From positions 124,001 through 188,000 of the forward strand of contig NCGO01000003.1 of the NCBI GenBank assembly GCA_002256985.1: a stretch of 64,000 bases of DNA, read 5' to 3'. Source of the stretch: Novosphingobium sp. 28-62-57 (GTDB taxonomy: Bacteria > Pseudomonadota > Alphaproteobacteria > Sphingomonadales > Sphingomonadaceae). A model generated the notes under the pieces. The model searched no databases, was not told the DNA's origin, and saw only the letters and a program-made list of their open reading frames with translations. Made by a program: the position numbers and the translations under genes. Positions 44,120-53,088 of this stretch are shown here, piece by piece. Every line of letters begins with the position of its first letter. Within the stretch, counting starts at the first letter, position 1.

Positions 44120-45337
44120 ATGAGTGCCCTTCGAAGAGCCGCCATCGTGGCCCCCATCCGCACTGCCGTGGGCAAATTCGGCGGCGCGCTGTCTGCGCTG
44201 ACCGCTGGTGAACTGGCTGCGGTGGTGCTCAAAGCGCTGATGGAGCGGACGCGGATCGATCCGGCGCGGGTGGATGATGTGGTCTTTGCGCAAGGCTATG
44301 GCAGCGGGGAAGCGCCGTGCATTGCGCATTGGTCATGGCTGCTGGCGGGGCTGCCTGAAGCGGTGCCGGGGTATCAGTTGGACAGGCGCTGTGGGTCGGG
44401 GCTGCAGGCCATCGTCAATGCGGCGATGATGGTACAGACCGGGGTTTCCGACGTCGTCGTGGCGGGCGGCGTGGAGTCCATGTCCAACGTGGAACACTAC
44501 ACCACCGATGTGCGCAAGGGCGTGCGGGCGGGTTCGCTGACGCTGCATGACCGGCTGACGCGCGGGCGGGTGATGAGCCAGCCGGTGGAGCGCTATGGCG
44601 TGATCTCGGGCATGATCGAGACGGCGGAGAATCTGGCCAAGGACTTCGGCATCAGCCGCGCGGCATGCGATGCTTATGCCGCGCGCAGCCACAGCCGCGC
44701 GGCGGCGGCGTGGGCGGGTGGATTGTTTGATGATGAACTGGTGCCAGTGGCGGTGCCGCAGAGGAAGGGCGATCCGGTGGTCTTCGCGCATGATGAGGGC
44801 TATCGCGCGGATGCTACGGCGGAATCGCTGGGTAAGCTGCGGGCGCTCGAAGGTGGCGTGGTGACAGCGGGGAACGCCAGCCAGCAGAACGATGCGGCGG
44901 CTGCGTGCTTGGTCGTGGCGGAGGACAAGCTGGACGAACTGGGGCTGGAGCCGATAGCGTGGTTCCATTCGTGGGCGGCGGCGGGGTGTGATCCTTCGCG
45001 GATGGGCTATGGCCCGGTGCCCGCGACCGAGCGGCTGTTTGCGCGCAATGGGCTTTCGTGGGGCGATATCGATCTGATCGAGCTGAACGAGGCATTTGCG
45101 CCGCAAGTGCTGGCGTGCCTGAAAGGCTGGGGCTGGTCGGACGATGACAGCCGCCACGCCATGCTCAATGTCAACGGATCGGGCATTTCGCTGGGCCATC
45201 CCATCGGGGCTACCGGCGGGCGCATTCTGGCCAACCTGACGCGCGAGTTGCAGCGGCACGGGGGGCGCTATGGGCTTGAGACGATGTGCATTGGTGGCGG
45301 GCAAGGGATTGCCGCCGTGTTCGAGGCGGCGCGATGA
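44120..45337 (+). CDS. Acetyl-CoA acetyltransferase (thiolase)
   Basis: The 405-residue thiolase has the nucleophilic Cys91 in DRRCGSGLQAIV and the HPIGATGGRI loop near residue 359, with CIGGGQGIAAVFE near the end. It cleaves 3-ketoacyl-CoA with CoA. ATG 44120; its stop overlaps the next gene start (ATGA). Two loop Trp residues at 71-73 and long loops suggest a bulky-substrate thiolase, but this is not proven. Confidence 0.93.
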   Translation: MSALRRAAIVAPIRTAVGKFGGALSALTAGELAAVVLKALMERTRIDPARVDDVVFAQGYGSGEAPCIAHWSWLLAGLPEAVPGYQLDRRCGSGLQAIVNAAMMVQTGVSDVVVAGGVESMSNVEHYTTDVRKGVRAGSLTLHDRLTRGRVMSQPVERYGVISGMIETAENLAKDFGISRAACDAYAARSHSRAAAAWAGGLFDDELVPVAVPQRKGDPVVFAHDEGYRADATAESLGKLRALEGGVVTAGNASQQNDAAAACLVVAEDKLDELGLEPIAWFHSWAAAGCDPSRMGYGPVPATERLFARNGLSWGDIDLIELNEAFAPQVLACLKGWGWSDDDSRHAMLNVNGSGISLGHPIGATGGRILANLTRELQRHGGRYGLETMCIGGGQGIAAVFEAAR

Positions 45338-46503
45338 TCCTTTCACCCTATGACAGCGAAGACCACGGCGAAATCCGCGAAGGCGTGCGCAAATTGTGCG
45401 CGCAGTTTCCGGGCGAGTATTGGCGCAAGCTGGATCAAAAGCGCGAGTATCCCACAGCGTTTGTGAATGCGCTGACGCAGGCGGGTTGGCTTTCGGTGCT
45501 GATCCCCGAGGAATACGGCGGGTCAGGGTTGGGCCTCGGCGCGGCGGCGGCGATCCTTGAGACGATTCAGGCCGAAGGCGGCAACGGCGGGGCCTGCCAT
45601 GCGCAGATGTACATCATGGGCACGATCCTGCGGCATGGGTCCGAGGCGCAGAAGCGCCAGTATCTGCCGAAGATTGCCAGCGGCGAATTGCGGCTGCAGG
45701 CCTTTGGCGTGACCGAGCCGACCAGCGGGACCGACACGACATCTCTTCGCACTTTCGCCCGCCGTGAGGGCGACGAATACGTGGTCAACGGCCAAAAAAT
45801 CTGGACCAGCCGCGCTGAACATTCGGACCTGATGCTGCTGCTGGCGCGCACAACGCCGCGCGATGAGGTGGCCAAGAAGACCGAGGGGCTTTCGGTATTC
45901 ATCGTCGACATGCGCGAGGTGGTGGGCAAATCGCTGACCATCCGCCCGATCCGCACGATGATGAACCACGCGACGACCGAGGTGTTCTTTGACAACATGC
46001 GCATCCCGGCGGCGAACCTGCTGGGCGAGGAAGGCAAGGGTTTCCGCTATATCCTTTCAGGCATGAATGCCGAACGCGTGCTGATTGCGGCCGAATGCGT
46101 GGGCGATGCCAAGTGGTTTACGCAGCGGTCGGTCGATTATGCCAAAGAGCGGCAGGTGTTTGGCCGCGCCATCGGAGCCAACCAGGGCGTCGCCTTCCCC
46201 ATCGCCAAGGCTTACGCGAACATGCGCGCGGCAGAGCTTATGGTCCGCGAGGCCGCGCGGATGTACGAGGCGGGGCTGCCGATGGGGGCGGAGGCCAACA
46301 TGGCCAAGATGCTGGCCGCCGATGCATCGTGGGAGGCGGGCAATGCCTGCGTGCAGACGCATGGCGGGTTCGGCTTTGCCGAGGAATACGATGTGGAGCG
46401 CAAGCTGCGCGAGACGCGGTTGTATCAAGTCGCGCCGATCAGCACGAACCTGATTCTGGCGCATCTGGCCGAGCATGTGCTGGGGCTGCCGCGCAGTTAC
46501 TGA
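45334..46503 (+). CDS. Acyl-CoA dehydrogenase (second of two, alternative catalytic base)
   Basis: This 389-residue protein has the ACAD fold: FGVTEPTSGTDTTSL at about residue 124 and VNGQKIWTSRAEHSD at about 151. The canonical catalytic Glu (YEGTSQ) is replaced by Gln365 in LYQVAPISTN. A Glu is present at the isovaleryl-CoA/long-chain ACAD position, Glu247 in MNAERVLIAAE. Start ATG overlaps the thiolase stop. Last gene of the cluster; ends near a family C hairpin. Confidence 0.91.
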   Translation: MILSPYDSEDHGEIREGVRKLCAQFPGEYWRKLDQKREYPTAFVNALTQAGWLSVLIPEEYGGSGLGLGAAAAILETIQAEGGNGGACHAQMYIMGTILRHGSEAQKRQYLPKIASGELRLQAFGVTEPTSGTDTTSLRTFARREGDEYVVNGQKIWTSRAEHSDLMLLLARTTPRDEVAKKTEGLSVFIVDMREVVGKSLTIRPIRTMMNHATTEVFFDNMRIPAANLLGEEGKGFRYILSGMNAERVLIAAECVGDAKWFTQRSVDYAKERQVFGRAIGANQGVAFPIAKAYANMRAAELMVREAARMYEAGLPMGAEANMAKMLAADASWEAGNACVQTHGGFGFAEEYDVERKLRETRLYQVAPISTNLILAHLAEHVLGLPRSY

Positions 46504-46540
46504 AAATCGAACCCGCATGAGCGGGGAGTTTTTGATTTGG

Positions 46541-46631
46541 CTGGATTCCCGCCTTCGCGGGAATGACGATGTTATGGAAACATCGTCATTTGTCCGGAAA
46601 CTTCGTCATTCCCGCGCAGGCGGGAATCCAG
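46541..46631. repeat. Palindromic repeat family C, intergenic copy with nested hairpin
   Basis: The outer arms are 46541-46569 and 46603-46631 (CTGGATTCCCGCC.. / .. GGCGGGAATCCAG). Inside, AATGACGATGTT (46562-46573) and AACATCGTCATT (46579-46590) form a second perfect 12-bp stem. It lies between the convergent acyl-CoA dehydrogenase and OMF genes and could stop both transcripts. Confidence 0.88.
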
Positions 46632-46643
46632 AGGGGCACAGCG

Positions 46644-48053
46644 CTACTCTTCCGGCGCAGCCGTCATTTCCACCAGCCCGCCACCCAGCGCGCGGTAGAG
46701 CTCTACCATGTTGCTGGCCTTGGTCAGTCGCGCTGCGATCAGCGATTGCTGCGCGTTGTAGAGCGTGCGCTGGGCGTCGAGCGGTTCGAGGAAGTTGGCG
46801 ACGCCTGAATCGTAGCGCAGCTTGCTGAGACGATAGGCGGTGGCAGCATTGGCAGCGAGGCTGGTCTGCGCACGCAAGCTCTCATCGATGGTGCCGCGCC
46901 GCGCGAGGGCATCGGCAACTTCGCGGAAAGCCACCTGAATTGCGCGTTCATACGTGGCGAGCGCGGCATCGCGGGTAGCTTTGGTGGCCTTGAGGTTGTT
47001 GGCCGTGGCACCGCCATCGAAGATGCGCTGGCCCAATTGGGTATTGGCAGTCTTCTGGAAATCGCCGCTTTCGAAAATGCGGGTCAGACCGGGCGAGGCA
47101 AAACCGAACAGACCAGTGATGGACAGCCTTGGCAGGAAGGCAGCACGGGCCGCACCGATGTTGGCATAGGCCGCACGCAACGTATGTTCAGCCGACAGCA
47201 CATCAGGGCGGCGCAAAAGCACTTCCGACGACAGGCCAACCGGCAGCGCACCCAGCACCTGATCGCCTGCGCCCAGCGTGGTGGGCAGCAGATCATCAGG
47301 GAGCGGACCGCCGGTAATCAGTTCGAGCGCATTGCGGGCCTGCGCCAGATTGGTCTGCAAGTCTGCCACATTGGTTTCGGCGGTGTTGAGCAGCGACGTT
47401 GCCGTGGCAACCTCCAGCTTGGTGCCGATACCGATGGCTTCGCGCCGCACGTTGAGGGCGAGCGTGTCCTTGCGCGTGGCAACGGTTTCCTGCGCAATCC
47501 GCAAGGCATCGGCGGTGGCGGCATAGCTGAGCCATGCACTGGCGGTTTCAGCGACCAGCGCGATTTGCGTGGATTTGCGGCCCTCGTCCGTGGCCAACCA
47601 TGTCTGGAAACCGGCTTCGGTGAGGTTGCGCAAGCGGCCCCACAGGTCGATTTCGTACGAGCTTGATCCGGCCTGAACCAGGAAATTGTCGGTCACGCGG
47701 CCTTGTGTGCCCTGCACCGCTGACAGCGTGCCCGAGCCGTTAACAATGGGGAACAAAGCCGCGCGGTTCACCCGGTATAGCGCCCGGGCGCGTTCCACAT
47801 TGGCCAGCGAGGCGCGCAGATTGCGATTGTCGGCCAAGGATCGGGCGATGACCTGCTGCAGGCGCGGATCGGTGAAGAAATCGCGCCAGCCGATGGCGTC
47901 GACTTGCGCCTCTGCCGCCCCCAGCGCGGGATAGGCGGTGCCTTGCGGAAGCGCGGGCGCAACGGGCGCATCGGGGCGGACATACTTTGGCGCGAAATTG
48001 CAGGAGGCCAGCGCGAGAGCGGGCAGCGTGGCGAGGAGCAGGCGCAGCTTCAT
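46644..48053 (-). CDS. RND efflux outer-membrane factor, NodT/OprM type
   Basis: This 469-residue lipoprotein (lipobox LASC, Cys18) is of the TolC superfamily with two OEP repeats. The segment SYEIDLWGRLRN near residue 132 and RRPDVLSAEHTLRAAYANIGAARAAFLP near 282 are typical. It forms the outer channel for the pump encoded upstream, whose gene it overlaps by 4 bases. Confidence 0.95.
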   Translation of the reverse strand: MKLRLLLATLPALALASCNFAPKYVRPDAPVAPALPQGTAYPALGAAEAQVDAIGWRDFFTDPRLQQVIARSLADNRNLRASLANVERARALYRVNRAALFPIVNGSGTLSAVQGTQGRVTDNFLVQAGSSSYEIDLWGRLRNLTEAGFQTWLATDEGRKSTQIALVAETASAWLSYAATADALRIAQETVATRKDTLALNVRREAIGIGTKLEVATATSLLNTAETNVADLQTNLAQARNALELITGGPLPDDLLPTTLGAGDQVLGALPVGLSSEVLLRRPDVLSAEHTLRAAYANIGAARAAFLPRLSITGLFGFASPGLTRIFESGDFQKTANTQLGQRIFDGGATANNLKATKATRDAALATYERAIQVAFREVADALARRGTIDESLRAQTSLAANAATAYRLSKLRYDSGVANFLEPLDAQRTLYNAQQSLIAARLTKASNMVELYRALGGGLVEMTAAPEE

Positions 48054-51000
48054 GCTGGCTCTCCTTCTGGCAGCGCGGCCTCTTCGGTCGGCTGTTTACG
48101 CTTGAACGCGCCTTTCACCAGCACGAAGAACACCGGCACGAGGAAGACCGCAAGGAACGTGGCCGAAAGCATGCCGCCCATCACGCCCGTGCCGATGGCG
48201 CGGCGGCCATTGGCCCCTGCCCCGCTGGCCAGGACCAGCGGCAGCACGCCTGCGATGAAGGCAACGCTGGTCATGATGATCGGGCGCAAGCGCAGGCGCG
48301 CCCCTTCGAGCGCGGCTGCTACCGGGGTTGCGCCTTTCTGCATGGCAAATTCGGCGAACTCGACAATCAGGATCGCGTTCTTGGCGGACAGGCCGATGGT
48401 GGTGAGCAGCGCCACCTGAAAATAGATGTCGTTGTCATACCCGCGCAGCGTGACCGCCAGCACGGCGCCGATGATGCCCAGCGGGATCACCAGCAGCACC
48501 GCAACCGGCACCGACCAGCTTTCATAAAGCGCGGCAAGGCACAGGAAGATGAAGAAGATCGACGCGGCATAGAGCAGGCCTGACTGGCTGGAGGCGGCGC
48601 GTTCCTGATAGGACAGGCCAGACCACGCGACCGAGAAGCCGCCATCGAGCGTGCCTGCGTTCTCTTCCATGATGTTCATCGCATCGCCAGAGCTGACTCC
48701 GGGTGCGCCGCTGCCGTTCAATTGCTGCGCAGCGACGCCGTTAAAGCGATCAAGGCGCACCGGACCTTGCGTCCACGCGGTCGATGCGAAGGACGAGAAC
48801 GGGGCCATCTGGCCGCTGGCGCTGCGCACAAACCACTGGCCAAGATCGGCCGGCTTGGTCCGATAGGGCGCATCGCCCTGAACGTAGACGCGCTTCACGC
48901 GGCCACGATCGACGAAATCGTTCACATAAAGCCCGCCCCATGCAATCGACAGGGTGGAATTGGCCGCAGCAGGCGCAATCTGAAACGCGGTCAGCGCTTC
49001 ATCATCGATATTGACCTTGAGCTGCGGCGTGTCCTCCAGCCCGCTGAGGCGCACCTGCCCGAGGCGCGGGTTTTCGCCTGCCATCTGCACCAGTTTGCGC
49101 CGTGCGGCGGTGAGGGCATCGCGGCCTGCGCCGGTGGCATCCTGCAGCCACATTTCAAAGCCGGCAGACGAACCGAGGCCGCGGATCGGCGGCGGGCTGA
49201 GGATGAAGATCTGCGCCTCGCGCGATTTGCGGAAATGGGCGTTCAGGCGTTCGGCAATGGCAGAGGCGGAACGCTCTGCCCCTTTGCGTTCCGACCAGTC
49301 CTTGAGCAGGACGAAGCCCTGCCCTGCGTTCTGTGCAGAGCCCGAGGGGCCGCGCCCCATGTTCACGAACACGGCCTTGACGTTGTCCTTCTCGGCCTCG
49401 CGGATGTAGTCCGAGATGGCAAAGGCGACGGCGCGGGTCTGTTCGGAGGTGGAGCCGACCGGAAGCTGATAGTTGATCGAGATGTTGCCCTGATCTTCAT
49501 CGGGCAGGAAGCTGGTGGGCAGACGCTGATAGAGCAGGACCATGCCCACAGTGATCGCCACGAAGGCCAGCAACCATGGCATTGGCCGCGCCACTGTGCG
49601 GGCCAAGCGGCCCTTGTAGCGGTGTTCGAGCTTTTCATAAGCGCTGTTGAACTTGCCGAAGAAGCGGCCCTTGGGCTTTTCATGCTCAACAGGCGCAAGC
49701 AGCGTGGCGCACAAGGCAGGCGTGAAGATCAGCGCCACAAAGGCCGAGAGCACCATGGCCGAGACGATGGTGACCGAAAACTGCCGGTAGATCGCGCCGG
49801 TTGATCCGCCGAAAAACGCCATTGGCACGAACACAGCCGTCAGCACCAGCGTGATGCCGATCAGCGCCGAGGTGATCTCGTCCATCGACTTGACCGTGGC
49901 CTCCAATGGCGGAAGCTTTTCCTCGTGCATCACGCGTTCGACGTTTTCGACCACCACGATGGCGTCATCAACCAGCAGACCGATGGCGAGCACGAGGCCG
50001 AACATCGTCAGCGTGTTGATGGTATAGCCGAACAATGACAGCACGCCGAACGTGCCGAGCAGCACCACTGGCACGGCGATGGCCGGGATCAGCGTGGCGC
50101 GCCAGTTCTGCAGGAACACGAACATCACGATGACGACCAGAATGATCGCTTCGAAGAGCGACTTGACCACTTCTTCGATCGAAATCTTGACGAAGATGCT
50201 GCTGTCGCGCGGATAGGCGATGTAAAAACCGGGAGGCAGGTCCTTCGCGAGTTCGTCGACCTTTTCCTTGACCAGTTCGGCCGTCAGCGTAGCATTCGCA
50301 CCCGAGGCAAGGTTGATCGATAAACCAGTGGCGGGCATGCCATTGAAGCGGTTGAGCGCGCCGTAGTTTTCCTCGCCCATTTCAACCCGGGCGACGTCCT
50401 TGAGCTTGACCACCGAGCCATCGACGTTGGTCTTGACCACGATGTTTTCGAACTGATCGGGCGTTTCCAGACGCGAGCGGGCTGTGATCGTGGCGTTGAG
50501 GCGCTGTCCTTCGGGCGAAGGATTCCCGCCGATTTCGCCTGCGGCGACCTGCGTGTTCTGGGCCTGCAACGCGGCGGTGATATCTGACGGCATCAGTTGC
50601 ACCGCAGCCAAACGCAACGGATCGAGCCAGATGCGCATGGCGAACGAGCCGCCGAACACGTTGGTGCTGCCCACGCCTTCGATGCGCGAAAGCGGGTCCT
50701 GGAAGTGCGTGGTCAGGTAGTCCGAAATGTCCGAATTGGTGGCGCGCCCGGTCTCGTCATAGATGGCCACGACCATCAGCATGTCGGCCTGCGCCTTGTT
50801 GACGTTTACGCCCTGCTGCTGGACCACGGCGGGCAGGCGGCTGATCGAGCGCGAGATCGCGTTCTGGACCTGGACTTGCGCGGTATCGGGATCGGTGCCC
50901 TTGTCGAACGTCACCGTGATGCTGGACGATCCGTTCGACGAGGACGAATTGAAGTACAGCATTCCGTCGAGACCCTTGAGCTGCTGCTCAAGGATCTGGG

Positions 51001-51187
51001 TGACGGAGTTTTCGACCGTGGCCGCATCGGCACCGCCATAGTTGGCACTGATCGAGACGGTGGGTGGGGCAATGTCCGGGTACTGCTCGACACCCATGTT
51101 GGTCACGGCAAACAGGCCGCCAGCCATGATGACGATGGCCAGCACCCAGGCGAAGATCGGACGATAGGCGAAGAAACGCGAAATCAT
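48050..51187 (-). CDS. RND efflux permease, HAE1 family
   Basis: This 1045-residue proton-driven pump begins MISRFFAYRPIFAWVLAI and has GVEQYPDIAPPTVSI near residue 32. The TM4 proton-relay LVDDAIVVVENVERVM is near 405, and twelve membrane helices in two halves are expected, with porter domains between. It exports hydrophobic or amphiphilic compounds. It lies 6 bases downstream of the adaptor gene and is coupled to the outer-membrane factor gene. No adjacent regulator. Confidence 0.97.
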   Translation of the reverse strand: MISRFFAYRPIFAWVLAIVIMAGGLFAVTNMGVEQYPDIAPPTVSISANYGGADAATVENSVTQILEQQLKGLDGMLYFNSSSSNGSSSITVTFDKGTDPDTAQVQVQNAISRSISRLPAVVQQQGVNVNKAQADMLMVVAIYDETGRATNSDISDYLTTHFQDPLSRIEGVGSTNVFGGSFAMRIWLDPLRLAAVQLMPSDITAALQAQNTQVAAGEIGGNPSPEGQRLNATITARSRLETPDQFENIVVKTNVDGSVVKLKDVARVEMGEENYGALNRFNGMPATGLSINLASGANATLTAELVKEKVDELAKDLPPGFYIAYPRDSSIFVKISIEEVVKSLFEAIILVVIVMFVFLQNWRATLIPAIAVPVVLLGTFGVLSLFGYTINTLTMFGLVLAIGLLVDDAIVVVENVERVMHEEKLPPLEATVKSMDEITSALIGITLVLTAVFVPMAFFGGSTGAIYRQFSVTIVSAMVLSAFVALIFTPALCATLLAPVEHEKPKGRFFGKFNSAYEKLEHRYKGRLARTVARPMPWLLAFVAITVGMVLLYQRLPTSFLPDEDQGNISINYQLPVGSTSEQTRAVAFAISDYIREAEKDNVKAVFVNMGRGPSGSAQNAGQGFVLLKDWSERKGAERSASAIAERLNAHFRKSREAQIFILSPPPIRGLGSSAGFEMWLQDATGAGRDALTAARRKLVQMAGENPRLGQVRLSGLEDTPQLKVNIDDEALTAFQIAPAAANSTLSIAWGGLYVNDFVDRGRVKRVYVQGDAPYRTKPADLGQWFVRSASGQMAPFSSFASTAWTQGPVRLDRFNGVAAQQLNGSGAPGVSSGDAMNIMEENAGTLDGGFSVAWSGLSYQERAASSQSGLLYAASIFFIFLCLAALYESWSVPVAVLLVIPLGIIGAVLAVTLRGYDNDIYFQVALLTTIGLSAKNAILIVEFAEFAMQKGATPVAAALEGARLRLRPIIMTSVAFIAGVLPLVLASGAGANGRRAIGTGVMGGMLSATFLAVFLVPVFFVLVKGAFKRKQPTEEAALPEGEPA

Positions 51188-51193
51188 CGGCCG

Positions 51194-52369
51194 TCAGTTC
51201 CCTGTGGCCGGGCGCTTGGCCTTTTCTTCAGCGGCGGGCCTGCTGCCTGCGGGCACGACTTTGGCCTTGGCCCCTTCGCGGGCATTGTTCAGCCCTTCCA
51301 CGACCACGCGATCACCGGGTTTCAGGCCCGAGGTGACCAGCCAGTTCTGCCCGACCGGCGAATCCGCGGTAATCTCGCGCTTTTCCAGCTCATCCTTGGC
51401 ATTGGCAACCAGCACACTGGCCCGGCCGCGCGGATCGCGCGTGACGGCAGCCTGTGGCACCAGAATGCCATTGGGCACGGTGCCCTGCCCCACCTTGGCC
51501 CGCACGAACAGGCCGGGCAGCAGATCGCCCTTGGGATTGGGCATGACCGCACGGATCGTGATCGTGCCGGTTTCGGCGTTCACATCAATGTCAGCCGGAT
51601 TGAGCTTGCCGGTGATCGGATACTGGCTGCCATCGGGCAGGAACACGGTGACCGGCGCACCGCCTGCGACCAGCTTGCCACTTTCGATAGCGCGGCGCAG
51701 CGCGATGAAATCGGCCCCGGACTGGCGGATGTTCACATACATCGGATCGAGCCGCTGGACCTTGGCCATCGGCGTGGCTTGCGCGTTGGTAACCAGCGCG
51801 CCCTTGGTGACCAGCGAGATGCCGATGCGGCCACTGATGGGCGCAGTGACGCGTGTGAAGCCCAGATTGACTTGCGCCGAGGCCAGAGCAGCACGGGCTT
51901 GGCCTACGCCCGCCAGCGACTGGTTATAAGTTGCGCGGGCATCTGCGGCTTCCTGCTTGCTCACGCCCCCTTGCGCGGCGAGCGATTCAAACCGTTCTGC
52001 GCGCAGACGATTGGCTTCGACCGTGGCCTGCGCCGATGTCAGCGCGGCGGCGGCTTGGGCCTGCGTGGCGGCCAGCAGCCGGGAATCGATCTGATAGAGC
52101 GGCTGCCCGGCGCGCACATAGGAGCCTTCCTGAAACAGGCGCGCCATCACGATCCCGGCCACTTGCGGGCGAACCTCGGCGATTTCGAAGGCTTCGGTGC
52201 GGCCCGCCAGTTCGGTGGTGATTTCCACCGGTTGGGTCTTGGCAATCATGACGCCCACGACCGGCACAGGTTTGGGCTTTTCAGCATCAGCAGCACCGCA
52301 GGCAGCCAGTGCGAGCGGGGCGGAGAGGATGACGAATGCGTGGAAAAAGGGCCGCGTGTGGAACCGCAA
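51194..52369 (-). CDS. RND efflux periplasmic adaptor (membrane fusion protein)
   Basis: This 391-residue lipoprotein (lipobox LAAC, Cys23) has lipoyl and hairpin domains. AGRTEAFEIAEVRPQVAG (about residue 55), SYVRAGQPLYQID, RVTAPISGRIG and GDRVVVEGL near the C-terminus are AcrA-like. The start is TTG at 52369: the frame has a stop 15 bases upstream and no ATG or GTG before the lipobox. First gene of the operon adaptor-pump-OMF. Confidence 0.95.
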   Translation of the reverse strand: MRFHTRPFFHAFVILSAPLALAACGAADAEKPKPVPVVGVMIAKTQPVEITTELAGRTEAFEIAEVRPQVAGIVMARLFQEGSYVRAGQPLYQIDSRLLAATQAQAAAALTSAQATVEANRLRAERFESLAAQGGVSKQEAADARATYNQSLAGVGQARAALASAQVNLGFTRVTAPISGRIGISLVTKGALVTNAQATPMAKVQRLDPMYVNIRQSGADFIALRRAIESGKLVAGGAPVTVFLPDGSQYPITGKLNPADIDVNAETGTITIRAVMPNPKGDLLPGLFVRAKVGQGTVPNGILVPQAAVTRDPRGRASVLVANAKDELEKREITADSPVGQNWLVTSGLKPGDRVVVEGLNNAREGAKAKVVPAGSRPAAEEKAKRPATGN

Positions 52370-52741
52370 GGAGACTCTCGCTCAAAAAAACACAGGTAAA
52401 AACTGCACGTTGCACGGCTTAGATGATGGCATGAACGATTCGTCTGGGACGATCCGAGCACACCCATGTCCGGCCATGATTTCGCGGTTGTCTAGCAGAT
52501 TGCTGCGGTTGCGCACGTTCCTTGATGGTCAGGGCCGACAGTTGCGACACAAAGTTACAAATCGCGGGTTTCAGGCCGAAAAGTCCTCAACAAGACTGAT
52601 TCCCGAGCAGGCAACCCCAAAATAGACGTAAAAACGCTCCACATAAGCGAATTTCCGTGGAAAGACGCCCGCGGGCCATGGCTTTCGCGGCCAGCGTTGC
52701 GTTAGCCGTGCCATCCCTTTCCAGCAGAGGACTACACTACA
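52370..52741. other. 372-base non-coding stretch between RND operon and HU gene
   Basis: It is the shared divergent promoter region for the RND operon (minus) and HU (plus). No gene, tRNA or strong repeat was found in it; a purine-rich GAGGA precedes the HU start. Confidence 0.55.
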
Positions 52742-53017
52742 ATGAACAACAGCGACCTCGCAGATATCATCGCCGCCAACCACGGCCTTTCCAAGGCGGA
52801 CGCACGCAAGGCCGTCGACAGCGTTTTTGCCTCGATTGCAGACGCTGCCGCCAAGGGCGAAGAAGTCTCGCTGAACGGCTTTGGCAAGTTCAAGGTCAAG
52901 AACACCCCGGCCCGCGAAGGCCGCAACCCTTCGACCGGCGCGACGATCCAGATCGCCGCTTCGAACAAGCTGACTTTTGCTGCGGCAAAGGCGGTCAAGG
53001 ACAAGCTCAACGGCTGA
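52742..53017 (+). CDS. hup: DNA-binding protein HU
   Basis: This 91-residue nucleoid protein has ISKADARKAV-like NHGLSKADARKAVDSVF and VSLNGFGKFKVKNTPAREGRNPST, the DNA-minor-groove arm with the NPxTG proline. HU bends DNA and organises the nucleoid. ATG 52742 follows AGAGGA. A perfect 12-bp stem (53029-53055) follows. Confidence 0.97.
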   Translation: MNNSDLADIIAANHGLSKADARKAVDSVFASIADAAAKGEEVSLNGFGKFKVKNTPAREGRNPSTGATIQIAASNKLTFAAAKAVKDKLNG

Positions 53018-53028
53018 TCCTTTCCGGA

Positions 53029-53055
53029 CCGGCGTCTGCCCGTGGCAGACGCCGG
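53029..53055 (+). terminator. Hairpin after the HU gene
   Basis: CCGGCGTCTGCC (53029-53040) and GGCAGACGCCGG (53044-53055) form a perfect 12-bp stem with a 3-base loop, 12 bases after the stop. It lacks a T-run, so it may act as a stabilising hairpin or weak terminator. Confidence 0.6.
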
Positions 53056-53088
53056 ACGGACTATACACAAGCTTCAGTTCATCGGCCT

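Noticed and set aside
50597..52399. 600-residue plus-strand open frame opposite the RND adaptor and pump
   Set aside because: Antisense to well-supported efflux genes with no recognisable domain.
52571..53068. 165-residue minus-strand frame covering the HU gene and its promoter
   Set aside because: It overlaps HU completely and shows no family similarity.
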